DNA from: Pseudopedobacter sp044361595
Lineage (GTDB): Bacteria; Bacteroidota; Bacteroidia; Sphingobacteriales; Sphingobacteriaceae
NCBI GenBank assembly: GCA_044361595.1
Contig: JBIKIN010000012.1
Location: forward strand, 70,607 to 134,606
Direction: 5' to 3'
DNA length: 64,000 nt
In this document: positions 1-8,640 of the stretch, in pieces
How positions within the stretch are numbered: the first letter of the stretch is position 1
How the letters are laid out: each line of letters opens with the position of its first letter
The notes under the pieces: generated by a model
Database searches by the model: none
The model's input: the letters and a program-made list of their open reading frames with translations, nothing else
What the model was told of the DNA's origin: nothing
Program-made: the position numbers and the translations under genes

Positions 1-564
1 TTTTGAGATTTTATCTGTATTTTTTTCTGTCGGAAGCGATTCTCCTGTAAGTGAAGATTCGTCACACTGCAACTGATTACATTCTATAAGATGCGCATCT
101 CCGGGAATTATATCTCCGGCCTCTAACGATATAATATCACCCGGGACAATATTTTCTGATGGTATCTCTTTAATTTTCCCATCGCGGATAACTTTTGAAT
201 GTATCACATCCATTTCCTTCAGCGCTTTCATAGAATGAAGTGCTTGCAACTCCATTAAAAATCCAATAAGGGCGTTTACCAAAATTACCACAAGAATAGC
301 AGAGGTTTCGATGTAATTTTGAAAGTAGAATGTAACCACTACCGCAAAAAACAACAAATAGACTATCGGACTTTTGAATTGCAGCATAATCATTAACAAA
401 ATGCTTTTCTTTTTTTGAGCCTGATAAATATTTAAACCAAATTCAATTGTCCGTTTTTCTGCTTCTTTTTGACTTATTCCTGCTGTGGCATCCGATTGAA
501 ACTCATGTATAATTTCTTCTACTGTAAAAGTATGGGGATCTGTTAATGGATATTTAATATTCAT
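1..564 (-). CDS. P-type cation-transporting ATPase, N-terminal part (runs off the left edge)
   Basis: Translating the minus strand from the ATG at 564 gives 188 uninterrupted residues. It has a cation-ATPase N-terminal segment (about residues 5-60), two membrane helices (about 64-82 and 87-105), and the start of the actuator domain with PGD at 141-143 and DESSLTGES at 168-176. TGES is the dephosphorylation loop of P-type ATPases, so this is the front of an ion pump of the SERCA/PMA type (P2/P3) in the inner membrane. The phosphorylation DKTG motif lies outside the window, so the transported ion cannot be named. No heavy-metal-binding CxxC is seen at the N-terminus. Confidence 0.9.
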   Translation of the reverse strand, partial: MNIKYPLTDPHTFTVEEIIHEFQSDATAGISQKEAEKRTIEFGLNIYQAQKKKSILLMIMLQFKSPIVYLLFFAVVVTFYFQNYIETSAILVVILVNALIGFLMELQALHSMKALKEMDVIHSKVIRDGKIKEIPSENIVPGDIISLEAGDIIPGDAHLIECNQLQCDESSLTGESLPTEKNTDKISK

Positions 565-770
565 GGATATTGATAGCGTTGACGGGTATGTCTATGCTTG
601 CCTATAATGCAAATTGCTTAACAAAACCTCTATTATTTTTATTGCGAAATCAAATTTTTTGTAAAATGATTTTTAGCAACAAGACAAAAGTGCGAGCAAA
701 TGCCCCAAAATACTTACACAATTATAAATTGTTGTTGTATAATTAAACGAGATAGCTTAAAGCCTGAAAA

Positions 771-1460
771 TTATTCTTTTGTAGTAATTATTTTTCCGTC
801 TTCCATTGTAATGGTTCTTGCTGTTTTTGCAGCAAAATCTAGATCGTGGGTAACAATCAGTAAAGACTGATGATATTCTTCTGCTAATTCTTTAAAAATT
901 TGGAATACAATATCACTGTTCTTTTTGTCTAAATTACCTGTGGGTTCGTCTCCCATAATAATTAGGGGCTCATTAATAAGTGCTCTTGCAATAGCTACAC
1001 GTTGTTTTTGCCCACCACTTAATTGATTTGGGTATTTTAGAGCTTCCATTTCTATTCCTAATATTTTTAATTTCTCGTAAGCGTTATGCTCCACTTCTTC
1101 TTTAGTAAGTTTTCCAAACTTTAGGCCTGGCAACATTACATTTTGAAGGTTATTAAACTCATTTAATAAATAATGAAATTGAAAAACAAAACCGATTTTT
1201 TCATTTCTTACTTTAGCTAAAACTACATCTTTCTTGCTTTTCATACTTATCCCGTCAATCAGCAAGTCTCCTTCAAAGCAAGTATCCATTGTAGATAAAA
1301 TATAAAGTAGTGTAGATTTTCCACAACCTGATTTCCCCACAATAGATACAAACTCGCCAGAGTAGATAGAAAAACTTACATCACTAAGCACTTTTACAGT
1401 AATAGGATTATGAAATGATTTGTTAATGTTTATGGCTTCTATAACTTTTTTATTTTCCAT
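771..1460 (-). CDS. ABC transporter ATP-binding protein (LolD/MacB type)
   Basis: A 229-residue nucleotide-binding subunit. Walker A is GKSGCGKST at 42-50, the Q-loop Gln is at 94, the signature LSGGQ is at 147-151, Walker B (LIIMGDE) ends at Glu172 and the switch His is 205. The length and motifs fit the LolD/MacB/FtsE-like group, which powers mechanotransmission through FtsX-type permeases rather than classic substrate import. It starts two bases after the permease gene ends and is the last gene of the operon running leftward from about 5.1 kb. The substrate is unknown. The adaptor encoded upstream suggests export or envelope stress defence. Confidence 0.93.
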   Translation of the reverse strand: MENKKVIEAININKSFHNPITVKVLSDVSFSIYSGEFVSIVGKSGCGKSTLLYILSTMDTCFEGDLLIDGISMKSKKDVVLAKVRNEKIGFVFQFHYLLNEFNNLQNVMLPGLKFGKLTKEEVEHNAYEKLKILGIEMEALKYPNQLSGGQKQRVAIARALINEPLIIMGDEPTGNLDKKNSDIVFQIFKELAEEYHQSLLIVTHDLDFAAKTARTITMEDGKIITTKE

Positions 1461-1462
1461 GG

Positions 1463-2722
1463 CTATTTACCCCTAATGATATCTACAGGATCAATTTTAC
1501 TAGCTTTTTTAGACGGAAAGTATCCTGCAAGGTATGTGGTAACGATAGAAAAAGCTGCTGCTATGATATAGAATTTTATGTTATAGTTAATTGGATAGGT
1601 TTTTACCGTAGGTAACGATGCTGTGTTAAATGGAATATGAGCTATAATTACAGATAAGCCAAAACCAAAAAAAAGCCCAAGTGCACCACCTACAATACCA
1701 ATAGTTAAAGCAATTGTGATGAATATAGCATTAACATCTGTACCAGAAAAACCAGTTGCTTTTAAAATGGCAATAGAATCCATTTTTTCATAAATCATCA
1801 TGTTAAGGATATTATAAATACCAAATCCAGCAACAATAAGAAGTGTAATACCTACTGCATAAGAAATAAGTGTACGTATAGAACTTCCTGTATCAAATTG
1901 TGAGTTTGCTGTTTGGATATCTATGGCTTCGGTATCGAAGAGTTCACCATATTTTTTTGCAAGCGCTGGAGCTAATGTAATATCATAAATTTTTACTTGA
2001 ATTTCTGTTACATAACTTGCAGGTTTACCCAGCATTTTTTGAGTAGTGGCAAGTGTAGTATAACTCTGAACTTTATCAAGCTCCTCTATACCTGATTGAA
2101 AAAAACCAACCACTTTTAATGGAAACCTAGTGCCATTATTTGTTGTAATTTGAATATTATCGCCTAATTGAACAAGCATTTTTCTTGCAGCGCCTATACC
2201 TAATATAATGCTGTTTGGGGTATTTTTTAAATCGATGGTTTTACCATCTACTACATAGTCTTTAAATGTGAAAAGTCTACTTTCTTCATCTACATCAATT
2301 CCATTAATTACTCCAGTTAAATTAATTTGGCCAACATTATAAAAAACAGGAACGCTGGTTTTGGGCGCTATTCCCTTTACATGAACATCATTTTTTAATG
2401 CCTTAATAATAGCTTCACTATTTCGGATTTCGGCTAATTCATTTTTCGGTTTAACATGTCTTACAAAATTATGGAAGTTGGGATAAGCAGCGGCTTTTAC
2501 AATAGGCTGAATTTTTGTGGGTAAAATTTCGTTATAAAGCTTTACATGAGGCGTTCTGTTTAAAATAAGATTATCAAGCAAATCATTTAAGCCAGCCATA
2601 AAGCTGAGCAATGCGATAAACATGGTGATACCAAAAGTAACACCAAAAGCAGCTACCATGGTTTGTTTAAGCCTTGCTATGAGCAAAGCCACCGAAATTT
2701 GCAAGATGAGTTTAACTTTCAT
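1463..2722 (-). CDS. ABC transporter permease, MacB/FtsX family
   Basis: A 419-residue protein with one N-terminal membrane helix (about 22-46), a periplasmic domain of roughly 230 residues, and three C-terminal helices (about 285-307, 332-356 and 384-402). The topology and the final KIDPVDIIRGK tail are typical of the MacB/LolCE/DevC FtsX-like permeases. It shares four bases with the adaptor gene upstream (2719-2722) and is followed after two bases by the ATPase, so the three are translated as a unit. MacB itself fuses ATPase and permease; here they are separate, as in DevBCA and Lol systems. The exported molecule cannot be told from sequence. Confidence 0.9.
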   Translation of the reverse strand: MKVKLILQISVALLIARLKQTMVAAFGVTFGITMFIALLSFMAGLNDLLDNLILNRTPHVKLYNEILPTKIQPIVKAAAYPNFHNFVRHVKPKNELAEIRNSEAIIKALKNDVHVKGIAPKTSVPVFYNVGQINLTGVINGIDVDEESRLFTFKDYVVDGKTIDLKNTPNSIILGIGAARKMLVQLGDNIQITTNNGTRFPLKVVGFFQSGIEELDKVQSYTTLATTQKMLGKPASYVTEIQVKIYDITLAPALAKKYGELFDTEAIDIQTANSQFDTGSSIRTLISYAVGITLLIVAGFGIYNILNMMIYEKMDSIAILKATGFSGTDVNAIFITIALTIGIVGGALGLFFGFGLSVIIAHIPFNTASLPTVKTYPINYNIKFYIIAAAFSIVTTYLAGYFPSKKASKIDPVDIIRGK

Positions 2723-3795
2723 TCTTTAGGAAGTATAAGCTCTTGATTTTTATCAATGCCTAAAAGAACCTCTACCATTTGATAATCTTTTAAACCAGTT
2801 TTTATTAAAATATGCTCGCCAAATTTGTTTACTACTGTGCTATCGTTTAGCAAATAATTTCTTGGTATTAGAATAGCATTCTTTTTTGTTCTGATGAGTA
2901 TATTAGCCTCAAAAGAAATATTTGGATACAATACATAAGGCTGACGTATAAATTTTGCTTCTACGGTAAATGTTTTGCTTTGTAAATTCATGATGGGGTT
3001 AATTTTGGTTATTATCGCTTTAAAAACCGAATCTTTAAAACTGTTTAACACCACCATTACCTGCATACCTAATTGTATTGAAGTAATATCATATTCATCA
3101 ACTTGCATCTCTAATAAGTATTTTCTATCATCACCAATAATGGCAATTAAAGTTTGCGGAGTAACAATCTCTCCCTTGTTTAGATTAAATTCATAAACCT
3201 TACCTTTTATCTTGCTTCTCACCAAATAATCATTACTGTTTTCTTTATTAATTAGTAAATTGTTTTTGGCTTGCTTGGCAGTATAAGCCAATTGCCTACT
3301 AAGCTCTGCTAGTTTTTCTTTAGCAGACTCATAGTTGTTTTTAGCATTTTTATAGTATAGTTCCTTTTGCTCTAATTGTACTTTTGTCCCTACGCTTTGT
3401 GCCCAAAGATTACCCTGCCTAGTAAGCATTAAAGCATCATTATCCATTTGGATTTTTGACAAACTGACAAGTGATTTGGCTTCCTCTAGTTTGCCATAAT
3501 TTACATTTAAAGCATTAAACTCAGCAGTTAGCTTTGCATTGTCTGTTTTTAATATTTGAGCATCGGCAACTAAAGCCAAAATGGGGGAGCCTACTTCTAC
3601 AGCGGCTCCCTCATCAACATAAACTTCATCTACAATTCCACTAACAGTGGCAAAAGCTTGGTATTGGTTTTGACTTTTGATAACACCAGATGCGTAAACA
3701 GATTCTGTAATATTTTGAATGATAGGTTTTACAGTTTCCTGATTAGATTGGCAGCTAGTTAATACCAGCAAATAAAGAAGAAAAGTTTTTTTCAT
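2719..3795 (-). CDS. HlyD-family periplasmic adaptor lipoprotein (membrane fusion protein)
   Basis: A 358-residue membrane fusion protein that would bridge the inner-membrane ABC pump to an outer-membrane exit. The N-terminus is a lipoprotein signal with lipobox LVLTSC (Cys15). A biotinyl-lipoyl half follows (about 40-80), then an alpha-helical hairpin of coiled-coil character (about 80-185), the second lipoyl half and a beta-barrel. Its stop overlaps the permease start by four bases. No TolC-like outer-membrane channel gene lies nearby, so the exit partner would be encoded elsewhere or the system may work only in the periplasm. Confidence 0.88.
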   Translation of the reverse strand: MKKTFLLYLLVLTSCQSNQETVKPIIQNITESVYASGVIKSQNQYQAFATVSGIVDEVYVDEGAAVEVGSPILALVADAQILKTDNAKLTAEFNALNVNYGKLEEAKSLVSLSKIQMDNDALMLTRQGNLWAQSVGTKVQLEQKELYYKNAKNNYESAKEKLAELSRQLAYTAKQAKNNLLINKENSNDYLVRSKIKGKVYEFNLNKGEIVTPQTLIAIIGDDRKYLLEMQVDEYDITSIQLGMQVMVVLNSFKDSVFKAIITKINPIMNLQSKTFTVEAKFIRQPYVLYPNISFEANILIRTKKNAILIPRNYLLNDSTVVNKFGEHILIKTGLKDYQMVEVLLGIDKNQELILPKE

Positions 3796-3806
3796 ATCCC
3801 TATTTT

Positions 3807-4517
3807 TTACTGCAAGCTGGTAACCTTAATAAAAAGCTTTGAATTGGTCATAGAAATTTCGCAACGACTTGGAGCTACAGTGGCATAGGTATTACCGCAA
3901 GTTGGGCACAAATAGTATATTTTTGCTAAAGTGTTGTCTTTGCCAGCTTCTAAGGCAGCCAAAGCTGTGATATAAAAATCACGATGTTTTTTCTCTACTT
4001 TATAAGCATAAGTTAAACTTATTTGAGCCATATAATTTCCAGCTTCATTGGCGTTTTTAATAAACTCAGGATACATTTCGTTAAACTCGTAACTCTCTCC
4101 CTCAATAGATTCTTTCAAATTTTCTTTAGTTGTTTTTACAGAAAACTGAGGTATAATTTCTGGGATGGTTTCACCCAATCTTAACAAAACTACTTTGTGG
4201 TTATTGGCATGAATTAACTCGGCACTAGAGGCAGCTTTAAAAAGTAATGCTATTTCTGGATGACCCTCTTCGGCATCTTTTTTACTATATGCAGCATATT
4301 TAAAGTGAGCCGTTGTCTCACCTTTAAAAGCATCATGCATATTTTGAATAACTAACTTTTGTGTGTCTTTCTTTTCTACATTTGCCGATTTTAAAGTATC
4401 TTTTTCTACCTGTGCAGTAGTTTTTTCTTCATAGCCACTTTCTTTATCTTTTTCATTACAAGATTGCATAAGCACACCTAATGAAGCTAATGCGAATACT
4501 AAAATTAATTTTTTCAT
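3807..4517 (-). CDS. Exported rubrerythrin-like lipoprotein with incomplete rubredoxin site
   Basis: A 236-residue ferritin-like diiron protein with an unusual lipoprotein signal (lipobox LMQSC, Cys20) and a charged linker to about residue 55. The rubrerythrin motifs are clear: Glu67 in the GETTAHFKY stretch, Glu100/His103 (ELIH) and Glu175/His178 (EKKH) are likely iron ligands. The C-terminus carries a rubredoxin-like knuckle CPTC at 204-207, but the second knuckle reads CEIS (219-222), so the fourth cysteine is a serine. Rubrerythrins normally reduce peroxide in the cytoplasm; this one should be anchored in the envelope. It lies 11 bases upstream of the adaptor gene and is probably co-transcribed with the ABC exporter. 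Confidence 0.85.
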   Translation of the reverse strand: MKKLILVFALASLGVLMQSCNEKDKESGYEEKTTAQVEKDTLKSANVEKKDTQKLVIQNMHDAFKGETTAHFKYAAYSKKDAEEGHPEIALLFKAASSAELIHANNHKVVLLRLGETIPEIIPQFSVKTTKENLKESIEGESYEFNEMYPEFIKNANEAGNYMAQISLTYAYKVEKKHRDFYITALAALEAGKDNTLAKIYYLCPTCGNTYATVAPSRCEISMTNSKLFIKVTSLQ

Positions 4518-4614
4518 TTTATTTGTTTTAATGTAATTTAATTATTGATTTAATTTTACCCGTACACACGCGGTTTTCTTTTGATATTCTTAAAATTTAA
4601 AGCTTGAAGAGATT

Positions 4615-5082
4615 TTATTCTTTGGGTTGATCTCCAAAATCTGGAAGCACCAATTCTATTCCGGCACCATGTTTAAAAACCAATTGGCCGCCTAAATATC
4701 CTGTTCTTGCCACATAAGCTATTAATACTGTAAAAAGTAAAAAACTAAGCCATTTTGCCCAAGGTTTTTGATAGTTAAAATAAAACATGGTAACTCTAAA
4801 AAGTGTAGTAATTATGGCCAGCAAAAGTGTAATTAAAGCGGCATCTTCATGCATATCCAAAGGTTCTTGCAGTAAACCATCTGTCATTCCGTCTCCAGCA
4901 TAAGAGCCACTTATGTAAGCTATTATTGTACCTAATGTGCCTAATATCAACAAGTAAAGAGATGCGTTTTTAAAAAATTGATTTTTATTGAAAATCGAAA
5001 TTAACTCGGATAAAAAGGCAACTATCAACAAGGCAATGGGGAAATGAATAACCACTGCATGTAAATGTGGTGTTGTAATCAT
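4615..5082 (-). CDS. DUF2231 family membrane protein
   Basis: A 155-residue polytopic protein with four predicted helices. It begins with the HLHAVVIHFPIALL-type segment, with conserved histidines at the first helix, that marks the DUF2231 family. The family is often linked to redox or haem-related membrane functions, but its biochemical role is not established. It sits 97 bases upstream of the rubrerythrin gene in the same direction, so it is probably the first gene of the same stress or export operon. No promoter box could be assigned with confidence in front of it. Confidence 0.8.
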   Translation of the reverse strand: MITTPHLHAVVIHFPIALLIVAFLSELISIFNKNQFFKNASLYLLILGTLGTIIAYISGSYAGDGMTDGLLQEPLDMHEDAALITLLLAIITTLFRVTMFYFNYQKPWAKWLSFLLFTVLIAYVARTGYLGGQLVFKHGAGIELVLPDFGDQPKE

Positions 5083-5845
5083 AATTAAAATGATAAAATG
5101 TGTAAGAAATAACTAGTTATAAATTTTACAACTTCTTGCTAAACCTCTATGCAAATTTTATCAAGTGGTTTAGACATTTAATCTAATATCATTTTGTGTT
5201 TATAAGGCGTTAATTCTTTCTTTAACACTATATAATATTGGTTGTAAATAAACATTCGCTACACCTCAAAGATGCCTACTATTAAAGGCCGAAGCCTTAC
5301 ATAATTAATAAGGATTGTTACATAATTAATAGCAAAGAGGTTATTAGAATTTTATAACCTCAGTTTTTATCTGGCGTAAATCTTGGTGAGTTAGCTTGTG
5401 TTTAAATTATCACCTATGCCTGTTTTGTTACCAAAGTTTTGTATTTCCTTTTTTATTAAATTAAGCTATTAAAGCATAAGTCAACTGCCATACTTTTCCA
5501 TGATTAGGAACCTTGATATTAGGAAAGGGAAAATATAAATTATTTGGGCGTGTCCCGCCAGCTGGCGGGTCGGGCTTTTCGCTACAAGTCCTCTCTCGTT
5601 CCTCGTTGCGGGCTTTTCGCTGCTATCCCTCACGCAAAACCTTTTGTACCGCAAATTTTAAAGTTTAAGCTTTTTGAGCAGGATTAAAAGTGCATTAAAT
5701 TCACATTTTGTACTCATGTAGCTAAAGATAAGATCATTGCTAACTGAGCTCAAGTCTCCCCGCACTCATTTCCCATTCACACGGAGGATTTGCGCTAGAT
5801 TGGGTAAAAAGCTAACATTACGAAGAGCTAAGAATCTTTTTTCTG
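5083..5845. other. 763-bp intergenic region with repeat remnants
   Basis: No gene is supported here. It holds a pair of identical 14-mers (TTACATAATTAATA at 5297-5310 and 5318-5331, 21 bases apart), which may be an operator. A 16-bp perfect palindrome lies at 5554-5569, followed by a GC-richer tract to about 5645 that looks like a dispersed Bacteroidota intergenic repeat. Near 5800-5840 there is a degenerate copy of the AAAAGCTAACAT...CGAA.AGCT module found between the hairpins at 8.8-9.4 kb. Confidence 0.6.
5554..5569. repeat. Perfect 16-bp palindrome in a dispersed repeat
   Basis: CCCGCCAGCTGGCGGG is its own reverse complement. It lies in a GC-rich island (about 5545-5645) inside AT-rich intergenic sequence. 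This looks like a mobile or REP-type intergenic element rather than a regulatory site. Confidence 0.6.
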
Positions 5846-6925
5846 TCAAAACTTTTTATCAAATGATTTCCCGTTAAATTGATAAACTCCACCACTTGCC
5901 ATTCCAAATAGCAAACTGTTACTATGGTCTTTGTATATAGTCCAAATCATTGGTGTAGAAAGTTTGCTATCAATAATGTAGTTTGTCATCGTCTTGCCGT
6001 CATATTTCCAAGCTCCTGTATCTCTATCGCCAAACCAAATATTCCCTGCAGCATCTTCTTTAATAACAAAAACGTGTTCCATTGTTCCGGCTGGTGAGCG
6101 GGTGCCATTTTTAATGCTATTCTGGTGTATAAGTCCGTTTATTTCCGAGAAATTTATTGTTTTACCATTCTCTAAAAGCAAAACTCCAATTCCATTATTT
6201 CCTATCCAAATACGGCCTTTAGAATCTGCTAATACACTTCTAATATGTAATTTTTCGTTTTCTTGAAGTTCTAAATTTTTAGCATCAAAAATATTAATCA
6301 CTTCATCATCGTAACTGAATAAAGCTGCATAAGTAGCAATCCATACTTTACCATCTTTTCCTTTCGAAATAGCTGTTACTCCGTATGAATCATCTGGAGT
6401 ATAATTTTTGGGTTTAGGGAAAATTAAATAGTTCATTTTTTCGCCATCAAAACGATTTATTCCATCTTTTTCGCCTGCATAAAACCAGAAATCTCCTTGG
6501 GTTTTATTCCATTCTAATGTCGGTTCGTTAGTTTTGGTTGTATAATTAGTAAAATTTGATCTGTCATAAATACTTAGTCCTTTTGCTGTTGAGATTAATA
6601 TATTGCCATTTTTATCCTCTTGTATAGAGCGGATTTGATGGTCTAATAAACCTTCCTTAATAGAAAAGTATTTAAATGATTGTCCGTTATAAAAGCCTAC
6701 TCCTCCGTTATGAATTCCAAACCAATAATTGCCTTTACTGTCTTGAAAGATAGCTCGTATTCCAGAATCAAATTTTAAAGTGTCGCTTTGGGGATTTACA
6801 GAGAGGTTAAAGTTGTTGTTTTGGGTTGTAATTTTATCTTCTTTTTCGGTTGCTTTTCTTTCAATACAAGAAAAGTTTAGAGTTAATATGATTAATAGAA
6901 TTAGCAAGGTAGATTGAGTTTTCAT
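5846..6925 (-). CDS. Two-component-regulator-propeller lipoprotein (copy 2)
   Basis: A 359-residue lipoprotein (lipobox LNFSC, Cys20) made almost wholly of repeated propeller strands of the Reg_prop type: recurring segments such as NYWFGIHNGGVGFYNG and KVWIATYAALF about every 45-60 residues. These propellers normally form the periplasmic sensor of SusR-like hybrid regulators. Here no membrane helix, kinase or DNA-binding domain follows, so the protein is a free-standing envelope propeller that probably binds a ligand or partner. It lies seven bases downstream of a homologous gene in the same direction, so the two are probably a tandem duplicate operon. Confidence 0.8.
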   Translation of the reverse strand: MKTQSTLLILLIILTLNFSCIERKATEKEDKITTQNNNFNLSVNPQSDTLKFDSGIRAIFQDSKGNYWFGIHNGGVGFYNGQSFKYFSIKEGLLDHQIRSIQEDKNGNILISTAKGLSIYDRSNFTNYTTKTNEPTLEWNKTQGDFWFYAGEKDGINRFDGEKMNYLIFPKPKNYTPDDSYGVTAISKGKDGKVWIATYAALFSYDDEVINIFDAKNLELQENEKLHIRSVLADSKGRIWIGNNGIGVLLLENGKTINFSEINGLIHQNSIKNGTRSPAGTMEHVFVIKEDAAGNIWFGDRDTGAWKYDGKTMTNYIIDSKLSTPMIWTIYKDHSNSLLFGMASGGVYQFNGKSFDKKF

Positions 6926-6932
6926 TTAAATT

Positions 6933-8027
6933 TTAATTTTCAAATTTATCAAAAGATTTCCCATTGTACTTGTAAACGCCTGCGTTAAAAGTTCCAAGCC
7001 AAAGTACTCCCTTCTTGTCTTTATAAATTGTAAAAAGCATTACATCTGTTTCTCCATCTTTGATAGGGTAATTAATAAGTTCTTTTCCATTGTATTTCCA
7101 TACTCCGTTTTCATAAGTCACCATCCAAAGGTTACCCTCATTATCTTGTGTGATTGATAGAAAAAACGGAAATTCTGTTTCGTTATTTTTGTTAATATAG
7201 CCAACTCCAACTTCCTTCTTTAAGTCTATATTAATTGTGTGATTAGTCAATATTTGATAGCGAAAACGTGTATTGTTAATCCAAAACCGACCGTCTTTAT
7301 CTTCAAAAATAGAACGTGTTCCAAAATCTCCACCACTTGGTGTTTTCTGTAATTGGTTCTCATAATGCCAGGTTATGGTTTTGCCATCAAATCTACAAAC
7401 ACCAAGGCTTGCTGTTCCAAACCACATAACTCCCATTGGGTCTTTGTAGATAGTATAAAGCCCATAGGGTCTTAAACTTGTATTTGCATTTGAGCTTTTT
7501 CCATAAAACTCATCTTCTTGCGGTGATTTTGGGAATTTTAGATAGTGTAAATATTCGCCATCAAATCTATAAACTCCATTTTTACTAAATCCTATTCTGA
7601 ACCACAAATCACTAGGTTTTAAACTCCACTTATCTGATGGGGAATAGGTGTCTTTAATTTCTAACGTTTTAAATGAATGACCATCAAATTTACTTACACC
7701 TTTTTCTGTCTCAATAAAAATATTTCCTAAAGAATCTTCTTGAAATCCTCGTACTTCATTGCTAACTAAGCCATCTTTTATAGTTAGTTGTTTTAATTGC
7801 TTTCCATTGTAATAGAATACACCGTTTTCTTTGCTTCCAAACCAATAATTAGATTTCTTATCTTGATAAATAGCCCAAATTGTGTTATCTAGTTGGGAAA
7901 CAGGCACCCCTATTTCTGTTTTCTTCTCCTCTTGCGTTTTAGAATTATTTTGTCCATTACAAGAACTAAAAATTGTGAAGAAACTTATTAGAGTAATTAT
8001 AAATATTGTCATTTTTATTTTCTTCAT
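6933..8027 (-). CDS. Two-component-regulator-propeller lipoprotein (copy 1)
   Basis: A 364-residue paralogue of the next gene. The signal ends in IFSSC (Cys23). It is followed by repeated blades with the pattern WFG...GV..YNGK......KDGL, and ends with WLGTFNAGVYKYNGKSFDKF, closely matching the end of its neighbour. No signalling output domain is present. It is the first gene of the pair. The two proteins keep the same blade order but differ in loops, as expected for an old duplication. The ligand is unknown. A sensor kinase partner is not encoded next to it. Confidence 0.8.
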   Translation of the reverse strand: MKKIKMTIFIITLISFFTIFSSCNGQNNSKTQEEKKTEIGVPVSQLDNTIWAIYQDKKSNYWFGSKENGVFYYNGKQLKQLTIKDGLVSNEVRGFQEDSLGNIFIETEKGVSKFDGHSFKTLEIKDTYSPSDKWSLKPSDLWFRIGFSKNGVYRFDGEYLHYLKFPKSPQEDEFYGKSSNANTSLRPYGLYTIYKDPMGVMWFGTASLGVCRFDGKTITWHYENQLQKTPSGGDFGTRSIFEDKDGRFWINNTRFRYQILTNHTINIDLKKEVGVGYINKNNETEFPFFLSITQDNEGNLWMVTYENGVWKYNGKELINYPIKDGETDVMLFTIYKDKKGVLWLGTFNAGVYKYNGKSFDKFEN

Positions 8028-8129
8028 ATTTTTTAATATTCAATCTGTTGAAAAATTCGCTGTTCGCCACATTCCGCAGAGCATATAGAACTTATTTATC
8101 AAGTGGATTTCCATTCCATTTTATTATGA

Positions 8130-8200
8130 TTTGAGGAATTACAAATCCTCTTTGTTTAGAGTTTTAGATGCGCAAATGCTAACATTATGAAAAGCTTGGT
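8130..8200. repeat. Degenerate inter-hairpin unit on the 3' side of the GxxExxY gene
   Basis: This stretch matches, with changes, the spacer between the hairpins at 8.8-9.3 kb: a GAGG...CCTC mini-stem, then AGATGCGCAAATGCTAACAT and a final AAAAGCTTG. It places array-type sequence on both sides of the GxxExxY gene, so the gene sits inside the array. Confidence 0.6.
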
Positions 8201-8204
8201 TTCT

Positions 8205-8609
8205 TTAAGTTGATTTGTATTTTTTATTTGTTAATCTTTTGAAATTAAGACTAGTTTCCCCAAAGTTGATGAGTAACCCAATTTCTAAATGATATGCTTC
8301 TAAATAATTGATTGCTTGGGCAAAATGGACATCTTCTAATTTTGTTATGGCTTTTAATTCCACAGAAATTATTCCTTCTACCAAAAAATCAACTCTTCTT
8401 GTACCAATCTGTTCTTCTCTATAAAATATAGGCATTTCAAATTCTCTATGAAATGTAATGCCAGCTAAATTCATTTCAATAGCCAAAGCTCTTTGGTATA
8501 TCACTTCCTGAAAACCATTACCAAGCATTTTATGCACTGTCATTGCACAACCAATAATTTTGGAAGTTAATTCTGAGTATTTATATTGCTCGTTAATCAT
8601 TGTATTCAT
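8205..8609 (-). CDS. GxxExxY protein (PD-(D/E)XK nuclease-like)
   Basis: A 134-residue small protein. The family motif GFQEVIY spans 32-38, giving the G-x-x-E-x-x-Y name. Downstream, Asp74 (RRVDFLV) and Glu84-x-Lys86 (VELK) form a PD-(D/E)XK nuclease-like signature, so metal-dependent DNA or RNA cleavage is a reasonable guess; the family function is not known. Full family length. It is flanked on both sides by units of a hairpin array (8130-8200 and 8641-9438), and its upstream leader repeats once inside that array. The start at 8609 fits the family; Met4 is an alternative. Confidence 0.85.
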   Translation of the reverse strand: MNTMINEQYKYSELTSKIIGCAMTVHKMLGNGFQEVIYQRALAIEMNLAGITFHREFEMPIFYREEQIGTRRVDFLVEGIISVELKAITKLEDVHFAQAINYLEAYHLEIGLLINFGETSLNFKRLTNKKYKST

Positions 8610-8640
8610 TTAATTGTCTTAACCATAATTCTTTTGATTT

